DNA of 64,000 bases from Caulobacter sp. CCH9-E1. Lineage in GTDB: Bacteria; Pseudomonadota; Alphaproteobacteria; Caulobacterales; Caulobacteraceae. The notes below the pieces were generated by a model. That model was not told the origin of the DNA. It saw only the letters and a program-made list of their open reading frames with translations, and searched no databases. The number at the start of each line of letters is the position of its first letter. Within the stretch, counting starts at the first letter, position 1. This document shows positions 45,131-52,890 of this stretch, in pieces. The translations under genes were made by a program, and so were the position numbers. The stretch spans positions 1 to 64,000 of the forward strand of contig NZ_LSJA01000098.1 in the NCBI RefSeq assembly GCF_001556515.1. The letters are read 5' to 3'.

Positions 45131-46530
45131 CAGGCGGTCTCCGTCTCGCGCACGTTCTCGAACAGGCGCGTCGGGCGCGGGTCCGGTGCGACGGTCTCGA
45201 TCACGAGGTTTTCGATCTTCAGGCCGTCCACGTGCCGCGCCCACAGGCCGTGGGCGGGGGAGGGGCCGAACATGCTGGGCTCGGGATAGGCTTGCGGCAG
45301 GTCACCGGGCCGCCGTTCGGCCCATGCGGGCGATCCGCCGCCCCTATAGGACAGGCGGATGTTCGACAGGGTGACATCCTTGATCGGCGAGTCTGGCAAG
45401 CCGGCGATCGTGGCGGCGTAGTCCGGCAGGATGTCGGTCGCCTCGATGTCGCGCAGGACGATGCCGCGCATCGCGCCCAGGGGCGCGCCCTCCGGCCCTC
45501 GACGTCGGTCGCCGACGCGCAGGAAGATCGGCGCGGTGGTGACCTCCCGCATCACCAAACGCTCGGCGACGACGTTCTCCATCGTCCCGCCGTCGACCAC
45601 CTCCAGCGCCAGGCCGCGCGACCGGTTGAAGCGGCAGTCGCGGATGACGATGTCGCGAAAACCGCCGTTCGACTCCGTGCCCAGCTTGATGCGGCCGGTG
45701 ACGCGGTCCTGGTCGGGCGCGAGCTGCTGGGTCCGGCCGAAGGTTCCGTCCAGCATCGTGCCGAGATCGAAGCCGCTGACCTCGCAGTGCTGGATAGTCA
45801 CGCGCTCGGTGGGGATGACCTCGCCCAGGGCCAGCGAGCTTTTCAGCACGATGGCGTCGTCGTTGGGACTGTTTACGCGACACCCGGACACCAGCACGTC
45901 CCGGCAGGCGTCGATGTCCAGCCCGTCGCGATTGGTGTCGATGAGGAGGTCGCGCAGCACTAGGTCCTCACATCCCGTGGCCAGCACCGCGAAGTGGCCG
46001 CCTCGGAAGATCGTCAGGCCCTCGATCCGCGCCCGCCTCACGCGCTTGAGAGCGATGGTCTTGTTACCGAGCCCCGCCATCGCCTCGATCGCCGGCGACA
46101 GCTCGGCCAGGGTCTCCGCGGACAGGCCGGCCATGCTCAGCGGAAACTCGCCGGCTTGGCGCGACCAGCGCGAGCCTGGGCCTTCGCGGGTGAGGCCAGC
46201 GCCGTCGATGAGGCCGGGACCCAGGATCGCGACGTCCTCGAGATCCTCGCCCCAGATCAGGCTGTTGCGCCAGTGGCTGTGCCCGAAGTCCTGCCAGCGA
46301 TCGTGCGGATTGGGCTCGGCCGGATCATAGGCGCCGCCGTGACGCGCCGGATCGGCCGCCTCCAGCACGCATCCTTCCTCCAGCCGCAGGGTGACGCCGC
46401 TGAGCAGCCGGATCGAGAAGGACAGATGGCGACCCGCCGGCAGCACCACCTCGCCGCCGCCGCGTGCATGGGCATGGACGATCGCCGCGTTGATCGCGTC
46501 GGTCGCCAGGGCGGGACCGCCTCGCGTCAT
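45130..46530 (-). CDS. GH28-like polygalacturonase/rhamnogalacturonase
   Basis: 466-residue right-handed beta-helix. Near the start ATDAINAAIVHAHARGGGEVVLPAGRHLSF is the normal GH28 N-cap. Catalytic-type motifs are TNRDGLDIDACRDV (NTDG equivalent), SPNDDAIVLKSS (double Asp) and GRIKLGTESNGGFRD (RIK equivalent). The His-containing GHG segment is replaced by FDLGTMLDGTFGRTQQ, so specificity probably differs from classical polygalacturonases. The ATG at 46530 overlaps the upstream stop (ATGA) and leaves no signal peptide, unusual for a pectin hydrolase. In-frame extension to 46680 adds only Arg/Pro-rich sequence. Confidence 0.85.
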   Translation of the reverse strand: MTRGGPALATDAINAAIVHAHARGGGEVVLPAGRHLSFSIRLLSGVTLRLEEGCVLEAADPARHGGAYDPAEPNPHDRWQDFGHSHWRNSLIWGEDLEDVAILGPGLIDGAGLTREGPGSRWSRQAGEFPLSMAGLSAETLAELSPAIEAMAGLGNKTIALKRVRRARIEGLTIFRGGHFAVLATGCEDLVLRDLLIDTNRDGLDIDACRDVLVSGCRVNSPNDDAIVLKSSLALGEVIPTERVTIQHCEVSGFDLGTMLDGTFGRTQQLAPDQDRVTGRIKLGTESNGGFRDIVIRDCRFNRSRGLALEVVDGGTMENVVAERLVMREVTTAPIFLRVGDRRRGPEGAPLGAMRGIVLRDIEATDILPDYAATIAGLPDSPIKDVTLSNIRLSYRGGGSPAWAERRPGDLPQAYPEPSMFGPSPAHGLWARHVDGLKIENLVIETVAPDPRPTRLFENVRETETA

Positions 46531-47489
46531 GCGTAGAGACCATGCCGTCGAAAGAAGACGTCCAGCGCCAGCATGGACGGGGCGATCTGGCCATCCGGCC
46601 CCTTCAGGCCAAAGCCGTGGCCGCCGACCTCCTGCAGGTGCATCTCGACGGGGATCTTCCTGGCGCGGAGGGCTTGCCACATCAGGACGCTGTTCTCGAC
46701 CGGGACCACCTTGTCGTCCGCCGCGGCGGCGATGAAGGTCGGCGGGGCGTCGGCGGGCACGTGCTGCTCGGCCGACACGGCCTGGCGCTGGGCGTCTGTC
46801 GGGTTCGGGCCCAGCAGTTGCTTCAGCGACTGGCCGTGGGCGTAGGGCGCCGTACCGGTGATCACGGGATAGAACAGGCCGGCCGCGAAGGGACGGGTCG
46901 GCAGCTTGTCGGCCTCGTCGACCGGCGCGTAGGTCTCACGACCGTACTGGGTGGCGAGCCGCGCGGCGACGTGACCGCCAGCGGAGAAGCCGATCACCGC
47001 GACCTTGGCCGGATCGACGCCTAGCGAGGGCGCGCGCGCCCGGATCAGCCGGATGGCGCGCTGAGCATCCTGCAGCGCCACGTCGGGACCGGCCTCCCAG
47101 CCGTCGGCGGGTAGGCGGTAGTCCATGACGAAGGCGGTGATCCCCAGGCTGGCCAGCCACGCATCGATCGGGCCGCCGTTCTTGCCGACCGCCACGCGCA
47201 CATAGCCGCCGCCGGGAATCATCAGCACCGCCGCGCCGTTCGGCTTGGCGGGGCGGCGCATGGTCAGCCAGGGCTTGGTCACGTTCAGGAACGCGGTGTC
47301 GTTTGGATCACCGCCCGGCGTGCGCAGGATCACTTGCTCGGTGACGGTGACCTTCTCGCCGCCGGGCGCGCCCTGGGGCCAAAGGTCCACGGTCTCGACG
47401 GCCGACGGCGCGTTCTGAGCGCGAGCGACGACGGGCAGGGCGGCCATGCCGGCGGCGAGGGCCAGCACGGCGCGGCGGTCAGTTTCCAC
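46527..47489 (-). CDS. Exported alpha/beta-hydrolase esterase (BD-FAE/acetyl-xylan-esterase-like)
   Basis: 320 residues starting from GTG at 47489 (AGGAG seven bases upstream), overlapping the preceding gene by 11 bases. A Tat/Sec-like signal (ETDRRAVLALAAGMAALPVV) precedes VDLWPQGAPGGE. The esterase domain contains AVLMIPGGGYVRVAVGKNG (oxyanion loop), AVIGFSAGGHVAARLA (nucleophile Ser in GxSxG), AAADDKVVPVENS (Asp) and EVGGHGFGLKG (His). Such proteins remove acetyl or feruloyl groups from plant polysaccharides. Sits between the SGNH esterase and the GH28 gene in one tightly packed operon. Confidence 0.87.
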   Translation of the reverse strand: METDRRAVLALAAGMAALPVVARAQNAPSAVETVDLWPQGAPGGEKVTVTEQVILRTPGGDPNDTAFLNVTKPWLTMRRPAKPNGAAVLMIPGGGYVRVAVGKNGGPIDAWLASLGITAFVMDYRLPADGWEAGPDVALQDAQRAIRLIRARAPSLGVDPAKVAVIGFSAGGHVAARLATQYGRETYAPVDEADKLPTRPFAAGLFYPVITGTAPYAHGQSLKQLLGPNPTDAQRQAVSAEQHVPADAPPTFIAAAADDKVVPVENSVLMWQALRARKIPVEMHLQEVGGHGFGLKGPDGQIAPSMLALDVFFRRHGLYA

Positions 47490-48702
47490 GGAGCTGCTCC
47501 TGGCTGGCGGCCGCGCTGGGCGGCAGGGCGAAGGTGTCGGGCGAAGGCGGACGGGCCGGGTCAAACGGCGCCAAGTCGGTCGCCAGGTGCGCGGCCAGGG
47601 CGGGAACGCTGGCGCGGAGGCCTTCCACCACGCAGCGCGCCAGTTGATAGGCGCCGTAGTTGTTGTGGTGAGTCAGGTCCTTGCCCCCGTCATTGAACGC
47701 CTTCCAGGCCTCCTTGGGCCCGAGCGCCTCGTAGAACACGGCGCTCATGGCGTGCAGGTCGATCAGCGGAACGTCCAGCGCGTGCGCCGTCTCGCGCATG
47801 GCCTTGGGATAGTCGCCCAGCGTGTCGACCACCTTGCCGGCCGCGTCGAAGCGGTGGCGATGCATCGACGTGACGAACACCGGCGTCGCGCCGCGCCGCC
47901 GCGCTTCGCCGGCATAGACGCGCAGATAGTCGCGATAGGTCGTGGCGGCCTCGGCGTAGCTCTGCGGCCACTGGGTCTTCTGGTCGTTGTGTCCGAACTG
48001 GATCAGCATCCAGTCGCCGGGCTTGATCCGACTGAGGATCTTGTCCAGGCGGCGCTCGATCAGGAACGATTTGAGCGTCTCGCCGGACTCGGCGTGGTTG
48101 GCGACCGAGATCTCGGGCTTGAAGAAGCGGGGCAGCATCTGGCCCCAGCCGGCGGCTGGCTCGAAGCGCTGATCGGTGACGGTGGAGTCGCCGGCCAGGA
48201 ACACGGTCGGGACGGTGACGGGCTCGACGCGCAGGCGGCGGATGGCGGCGGTCGGGCCGAGAAACTCGAGGGTCAGCTTGTCGTCCCAGTCGTAGCTGCC
48301 TTCCTCGCGCGGATTGAGCAGCACCCGGGTCTCGCCCGGCGCGTTCGGCGGCGGCGGGGCGAGATCGGGCCGGCGCACATTGACGACGATTGTCCGGCGC
48401 TCGGTCTTGCCCGCGGCGACGGGGACGCTCTCGAGCATCAGCCGTCTGGACTCGGCCTTGACGGTGGTCTCCGAGGCTTTGGCGGCGCCGAGCTCCAGGG
48501 TGACGCGATAGTCGCCTTCGGGAACGCGAACCGAGAAGAGTTGGCCAGGGCCCGGCTCCCAGCCATGGTCCGTGGAGGAGTCGTAAGGGGTCCGAGGCGC
48601 TGTCTCTAAATCAAAGGCCCACACGGGCGCGACCTCCCTGGCCAGCGAGATGCTAGGCGCGAGCGCGAGGCCCGCCAGCAAGGCGCGCCGATCCAGGATC
48701 AT
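47479..48702 (-). CDS. Two-domain rhamnogalacturonan acetylesterase (SGNH, YxiM/RhgT-like)
   Basis: 407 residues. Signal MILDRRALLAGLALAPSISLA, an N-terminal beta domain (WAFDLETAPRTPYDSSTDHGWEPG, FSVRVPEGDYRVTLELGAAK) seen in front of YxiM-type esterases, then the SGNH domain. Blocks: FLAGDSTVTD (Ser), NHAESGETLKSFL (Gly), IQFGHNDQKTQW (Asn) and KDLTHHNNYGAYQLARCV (a Thr-His-His segment in place of the usual D-x-x-H). The start at 48702 is decided by GAGGGAGGCGGC upstream. First gene of the minus-strand operon, with the second palindromic operator about 70 bases ahead. Confidence 0.87.
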   Translation of the reverse strand: MILDRRALLAGLALAPSISLAREVAPVWAFDLETAPRTPYDSSTDHGWEPGPGQLFSVRVPEGDYRVTLELGAAKASETTVKAESRRLMLESVPVAAGKTERRTIVVNVRRPDLAPPPPNAPGETRVLLNPREEGSYDWDDKLTLEFLGPTAAIRRLRVEPVTVPTVFLAGDSTVTDQRFEPAAGWGQMLPRFFKPEISVANHAESGETLKSFLIERRLDKILSRIKPGDWMLIQFGHNDQKTQWPQSYAEAATTYRDYLRVYAGEARRRGATPVFVTSMHRHRFDAAGKVVDTLGDYPKAMRETAHALDVPLIDLHAMSAVFYEALGPKEAWKAFNDGGKDLTHHNNYGAYQLARCVVEGLRASVPALAAHLATDLAPFDPARPPSPDTFALPPSAAASQEQLRGN

Positions 48703-48771
48703 GCCGCCTCCCTCGCGCGCAGAGTCCGCTCTCTTGGTAGCGGCGCTCGCTGACGGATTCAATGTCAAAAT

Positions 48772-48788
48772 ACAGGATATTGTCCTGT
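48772..48788. promoter_or_regulatory. Second copy of the pectin-island palindrome
   Basis: ACAGGA-TATTG-TCCTGT, a perfect 6-base inverted repeat with a 5-base spacer ending TTG, like TTAGGA-ATTTG-TCCTAA at 41069-41085. It lies 70 bases upstream of the esterase start on the minus strand. TTGACA follows it immediately downstream in that direction (about 48764), so it would lie just upstream of a -35 box, or over a -10 box if TTCCCA is the -35. Confidence 0.6.
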
Positions 48789-48798
48789 TATGTGGGAA

Positions 48799-49800
48799 TT
48801 AAGGGGTGGCTGTTTGCGGCGTATCGTTCGCGACCACGGGGGGCGCCGGACGCGTCGTGCGCCACAGGATCAGGCCCAGGGCGCCCAGGGTCAGCTCGCG
48901 CAGTCGTCGCAGCAGCGATAGGGCCATCGCCTGGTCTGGCGAAAGGCCCAGCGCGCCGCCCAGCAACAGATAGCCGCCTTCCTGCACGCCCAGCGCTCCA
49001 GGAATGGCGAAGCCCACGACCTTGGCCGTCTGCGCCAGTCCCTCGACGATCAGCGCCTGGACCAGGGTGGGATGCAGGCCCAGCGCCCACATCGACACAT
49101 AGGTCTCGAAGGCTCCCGCCAGCCAGGCCGCCATGTGCCAGGCCCAGGAAGCGCCGATCTCCTTCCGACGCGCGCCGATGTCGCGAAAGGCGTCGCCCAG
49201 CGCGCCGACGCGGCTCGCGATCGCGGTCCAGCGCTGCGAGAACTGTCCGATCCGCTGGCCCACCCCCGCCTTATGGGCGACGAACAGGCTGGCGGCGATC
49301 AGCGCCACGACGCTGACCAGGGTCAGGCCGGCCTGCGCCAGGCGCGGATCGCGCAGCGTGACAAGGGCCACCGCCAAGCTGGCCAGGACGAACAGGACCA
49401 GACCCACCGTGCCGGCCAGGACGTCGACGACGCAGCTGGCCGTGCTCTCGGCCAGGCTGAGGCCCTTACGAACGGCCAGCTTGGCGCGGACCACTTCGCC
49501 GCCGACCTGGGCCACGGGCAGCAAGGCGTTGACGGCCTCCTTGATCAGCCGCAGGCGAAACAGGAAGGGCAGGGAGGGGCGGCGGTCGGGCGGCAGCAGC
49601 ACTTGCCAGCCGACCGTGGCGAAGAACGTCACCGGAAGGTGGGCCGCGATGACAAGAACGGCCTGCCAGCCGACCTGGGCCAGGATTTCGCGCACGGCGC
49701 CGGCGCCGTGGGTGGCCAGAAGGATCGCCAACAGCGCGACGCCGGCGGTCAGCAGCCAGCCTCGCGCCGACGCCCCGCGCTTACCCGCCTTTTCGGTCAT
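48799..49800 (-). CDS. UPF0104 / lysylphosphatidylglycerol-synthase-like membrane protein
   Basis: 333 residues with about eight hydrophobic segments (LLTAGVALLAILLATHG, AVLVIAAHLPVTFFATVGWQ, VGLVLFVLASLAVALVTL and others), inner membrane. RLRLIKEAVNALLPVAQVGGEVVRAKLAVRKG is the conserved LPG_synthase_TM (HpnL-like) segment, and GFAIPGALGVQEGGYLLLGGALGL the second. No soluble transferase domain is attached. Related proteins (HpnL, AglD) take part in polyprenyl or hopanoid lipid export. Its ATG overlaps the glycosyltransferase stop (ATGA), so the two likely act on the same lipid. Confidence 0.85.
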   Translation of the reverse strand: MTEKAGKRGASARGWLLTAGVALLAILLATHGAGAVREILAQVGWQAVLVIAAHLPVTFFATVGWQVLLPPDRRPSLPFLFRLRLIKEAVNALLPVAQVGGEVVRAKLAVRKGLSLAESTASCVVDVLAGTVGLVLFVLASLAVALVTLRDPRLAQAGLTLVSVVALIAASLFVAHKAGVGQRIGQFSQRWTAIASRVGALGDAFRDIGARRKEIGASWAWHMAAWLAGAFETYVSMWALGLHPTLVQALIVEGLAQTAKVVGFAIPGALGVQEGGYLLLGGALGLSPDQAMALSLLRRLRELTLGALGLILWRTTRPAPPVVANDTPQTATP

Positions 49801-50999
49801 GCCGCCGAGCGCGCGCGAGCGGTCGGGGCCGCTCCCAGTTCGCGATAGACGTCCAAGACGGCCGCGCAGATCGCATCCCAGTCGTAGGCGGCGCTGGAGG
49901 CGCGGGCCGTCCTGCCGATCCTCAAGCGGCGCAGCGGCTCGGCGATCAGGGCGCGAAGGGCCGCCGCATAGCTCGCCGCGTCCGCGCTCGGCGCCAGGAC
50001 GCCGTCTTGGCCGTCGGTGATCAGGGCGCTGGTGCTAGGGGCGCGGGGACACAGAACCGCCAGGCCCGCCGCCATGCCTTCCAGGCTGGCGTTGCCGAAG
50101 GCCTCGGTCAGGCTGGGATTGAACAGGATGTCGGCGCTGGAGACGGCGCGGCCCAGGGCGTCGCCGTCCAGATGACCGGTGAAGATCGCGTTCGGCGCAC
50201 GCTCTTCGAGGAAGGCGCGAGCGGGACCGTCGCCGATGATCAGCGGACGGATCGGCTGGTCGGCGAGGAGGGCCAGGGTCTCGGCCAGGACGTCGAGGCC
50301 CTTTTCCATGACCAGACGACCCAGGAACGCGACCACGACTTCGTTGTCGGCGATCCCCTGCGACCGCCGCCAGGCCATGTCCTTGCGCTCGGGCGAGAAC
50401 CGGCCGCGATCGACGCCGCGTCCCCACACCCGCACTCGGTCGCCAAGGCCCTGCTCGCGCAGGAGGTCCGCGATCGGCGCGTTCGGCGCCAGCACACGGT
50501 CGCAGCCGCGATAGAAGCGATCCAGATAGCGCTCGACGGTCGGCCGCAGCCAGTCGAGGCCGTAGTAGGATAGGTAGGTCTCAAAGCGCGTATGAAGGCT
50601 GGCGACCACAGGCAGTCCGGCGGCGCGCGCCCAACGACCGGCCTGCGAGCCGAGAAGATCCGGGGCCGAAAGATGGACGATGTTCGGCTGAAAGGCGGCC
50701 AGGTCGGCCTTCAGGCTGGAGGTCAGGCCCAGCGCCAGGCGATATTCGCTACGCCCGGGGATGGCGACGGACGGCGCCGAGACCAGGTCGCCGGCGGGCT
50801 CGAAGGCCGGGGTGTCCGTGGTCGGCGAATAGACGCGGACCGTCGCGCCAGCCTCGATCAGATAGGCCGCAAGGCGATTCAGCGCCTGGTTGGAGCCGTC
50901 ACGCGTGTAGTTGTAGTTGCCTGAGAAAAGGGCGAGGCGAAGGCCTTCGGCGGGCTTTTCCTCAGCGGGCTGACGAATATTTCTTTCCGCGCGCTGCAC
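49797..50999 (-). CDS. GT4-family glycosyltransferase
   Basis: 400 residues, GT-B fold. RLALFSGNYNYTRDGSNQALNRLAAYL at the N-terminus, PNIVHLSAPDLLGSQAGRWARAAGLPVVASLHTRFETYLSYYGLDW and VWGRGVDRGRFSPERKD are the family's acceptor-side motifs. VVVAFLGRLVMEKGLDVLAE, PLIIGDGPARAFLEERAPNAIFTGHLDG and SLTEAFGNASLEGMAAGLAVLCP contain the donor-binding Arg/Lys and E-x7-E. It resembles the SQDG/mannosyl-lipid synthase group. GTG at 50999 with AGGAGGCGTC upstream decides the start. Position next to sphingolipid genes makes a lipid acceptor plausible. Confidence 0.88.
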   Translation of the reverse strand: MQRAERNIRQPAEEKPAEGLRLALFSGNYNYTRDGSNQALNRLAAYLIEAGATVRVYSPTTDTPAFEPAGDLVSAPSVAIPGRSEYRLALGLTSSLKADLAAFQPNIVHLSAPDLLGSQAGRWARAAGLPVVASLHTRFETYLSYYGLDWLRPTVERYLDRFYRGCDRVLAPNAPIADLLREQGLGDRVRVWGRGVDRGRFSPERKDMAWRRSQGIADNEVVVAFLGRLVMEKGLDVLAETLALLADQPIRPLIIGDGPARAFLEERAPNAIFTGHLDGDALGRAVSSADILFNPSLTEAFGNASLEGMAAGLAVLCPRAPSTSALITDGQDGVLAPSADAASYAAALRALIAEPLRRLRIGRTARASSAAYDWDAICAAVLDVYRELGAAPTARARSAA

Positions 51000-51190
51000 G
51001 ACGCCTCCTGGTCTGACTCCGAGGCCCCCACCCGAATATGACAATGGGCATATGGTGGAATGGTTCAGGTTCCGGAAGGGGAAGGCCATCGGTCATCCCC
51101 ACAATCTTTGGGGCAAGCTGAACCGAAGCTGAACCATGGGGTGCGGCGGATCGGCTGCCGACAAGAAGCGATCGACCGTTGCCGATTGAT

Positions 51191-51254
51191 CCCCCTCGCG
51201 AAAAAAGAAGCCGCCGAGGCTTGCGCAACGGAAGGCGGGCGGCTTTTGAGGGGG
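51191..51254 (+). ncRNA. Structured intergenic element, possible small RNA or leader
   Basis: Two nested stems: CCCCCTC (51191-51197) with GAGGGGG (51248-51254), and inside it AAGCCGCC (51208-51215) with GGCGGCTT (51238-51245), separated by A-rich internal sequence and a loop of about 22 bases. It lies in a 377-base gene-free stretch (51000-51376) upstream of the plus-strand nucleotidyltransferase. The rest of that stretch shows only an AT-richer block near 51035-51060. The strand shown is the one reading into the downstream gene. Confidence 0.4.
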
Positions 51255-51376
51255 CGTGCGGACTTGCCGCGAGGCTGGTTCGTGCTCAGTTATGCGCTCG
51301 CGGCCGCCCGGTTCGCGGTCCGACGATTCCTTGCGGGCTATAACAAGCCCCGATCCAGCGAGATTTTTAGAACGAC

Positions 51377-52138
51377 ATGCAGCCGGTCAAGACCCTCATC
51401 CTCGCCGCCGGTCAGGGCAAGCGGCTGTCGCCGCTGACTGACGATCGGCCCAAGTGCCTGGTGGAGCTGGCCGGCAAGACGGTCCTGGAATGGCAGCTGC
51501 GCCATCTGCATCAGGCGGGCGTGCCGGAGGCGGTGGTCGTCACCGGCTTCCGTAGCGATCTGGTCGAGGCCGAGATCGCGCGGCTGTCGCTGCCGGGCAT
51601 GACGGTTCGCACGCTCTACAACCCCTTCTACAGCGTGACCGACAACCTCGCGACGTGCTGGCTGGCGCGCGAGGAGATGCGCGGCGGGCCGTTCATGATC
51701 CTCAACGGCGACACCTTGTTCGAGCCGGCCATCGCCGAGCGCCTGATCAGCGCGCCGGACGCGCCGATCACGGTGACCGTGGACCGCAAGGCGGGCGGCT
51801 ACGACGCCGACGACATGAAGGTGTTGACCGAGGGCGACGCCCTGCGCGCCATCGGCAAGACGATCACCGAATACGACGCCGAGTCGATCGGCTTCCTGCG
51901 CTTCAACACGGAGGGCTCGGCCCTGTTCGTGAAGACGCTGGAGGCGATCATGCGCACGCCCGAGGGGCTGAAGCGCTGGTATCTCAGCGTGATCAACGAG
52001 ATCGCCCAGAACCACGACGCCGTGCGCGTGCGCTCGATCGAGGGCCTGGACTGGGCCGAGATGGACTTCCCCGAAGATCTGGTCCGCAACCGGGCCCTGA
52101 CCGCGCAGTGGGCCGCCAAGGAGGCCGAGGCCGTTTAG
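51377..52138 (+). CDS. LicC/HddC-type sugar- or phospho-alcohol nucleotidyltransferase
   Basis: 253 residues, GT-A-like nucleotidyltransferase. Start LILAAGQGKRLSPLTDDRPKCLVEL holds the G-x-G-x-R and PK activation motifs; VTGFRSDLVEAEI and FMILNGDTLFEP (metal Asp) follow. YNPFYSVTDNLATCWLAREEM is strongly reminiscent of choline-phosphate cytidylyltransferases (LicC; NPxYxxTNN-like). It probably makes a CDP-activated headgroup. Next to ceramide phospholipid genes including a CDP-alcohol transferase, it is a candidate supplier of that donor. Its last four bases overlap the facing gene's stop. Confidence 0.85.
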   Translation: MQPVKTLILAAGQGKRLSPLTDDRPKCLVELAGKTVLEWQLRHLHQAGVPEAVVVTGFRSDLVEAEIARLSLPGMTVRTLYNPFYSVTDNLATCWLAREEMRGGPFMILNGDTLFEPAIAERLISAPDAPITVTVDRKAGGYDADDMKVLTEGDALRAIGKTITEYDAESIGFLRFNTEGSALFVKTLEAIMRTPEGLKRWYLSVINEIAQNHDAVRVRSIEGLDWAEMDFPEDLVRNRALTAQWAAKEAEAV

Positions 52139-52890
52139 GCCTCGCCTACCAGTTCCCGAACGAGATCCAGATCGGACGGCTTGTCGACATCGACGGCCGC
52201 CAGGCCATCCTGCGCCCGCACGGCGGCCGCCTTTACGTCCGCCAGCCTGCCCAGCCGCGCCACCGCCTCGTCCAGCGTCAGCAGGCCCAGGGCGTAGCGG
52301 AGCAGGAAGCTCGGCCCCAGCATGGCGGCGATCTTCCAGGGCTGCTTGCGCAGAGCTTCAACCTTGCGCCAGACGGCGATCACCTTCAGCGCGTTCTCGT
52401 TGCGCAGCAGGAAGAGGTTGCAGCCCGAATAGCGGCCGTCGCGGAACTTCAGATAGGTCCGCTTGGTCTGGGGCGCGGCGGCTTGCACGCGCCCTTCCGA
52501 CGCCAGAAGCACGGCGACATCGGCGTCGGCCGGCGTGTCCGCCACGAACTGTGTGATCCACTCCGGCTTGAGCAGGGCGTGATCCACCGTGGTGACGACC
52601 AGGGGAAAGCCCAGGGCCGTCGCGCCATCGGCGACGCTCTGGCTGGGACCTGCCGACGGCGGCAGGACCTTCACGTCGGCGGTGGCGAGCGCCGCGCGGA
52701 TCGCCTCGTCGTTGGCCGAGACGCCGATCGTCTGCGCGCCAGCGGCCTGGACGGCGCCCAGCACGCGGTCCAACAGCGTCCGGCCCTGCAGGACGATCAG
52801 GCCCTTGTGCGTGACGCCGGCATAGGCGGCGGCGGAGTCGACTTTGCCGCCGCGCGATCCGGCCAGGATCAGCGCTTTAAAGCTGGTCAC
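52135..52890 (-). CDS. MobA-like NTP transferase domain protein
   Basis: 251 residues from GTG at 52890, overlapping the ceramide synthase stop (GTGA). FKALILAGSRGGKVDSAAAYAGVTHKGLIVLQGRTLLDRVL is a nucleotidyltransferase P-loop (G-x-R replaced by SRGGK) with the Lys-containing activation segment HKGLI. FPLVVTTVDHALLKPEW carries a TVDH in place of the NGD/CDxP metal site. No molybdopterin genes are near, so a role in sphingolipid headgroup chemistry is more likely than cofactor synthesis. Last gene of the coupled operon. Confidence 0.78.
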   Translation of the reverse strand: MTSFKALILAGSRGGKVDSAAAYAGVTHKGLIVLQGRTLLDRVLGAVQAAGAQTIGVSANDEAIRAALATADVKVLPPSAGPSQSVADGATALGFPLVVTTVDHALLKPEWITQFVADTPADADVAVLLASEGRVQAAAPQTKRTYLKFRDGRYSGCNLFLLRNENALKVIAVWRKVEALRKQPWKIAAMLGPSFLLRYALGLLTLDEAVARLGRLADVKAAAVRAQDGLAAVDVDKPSDLDLVRELVGEA

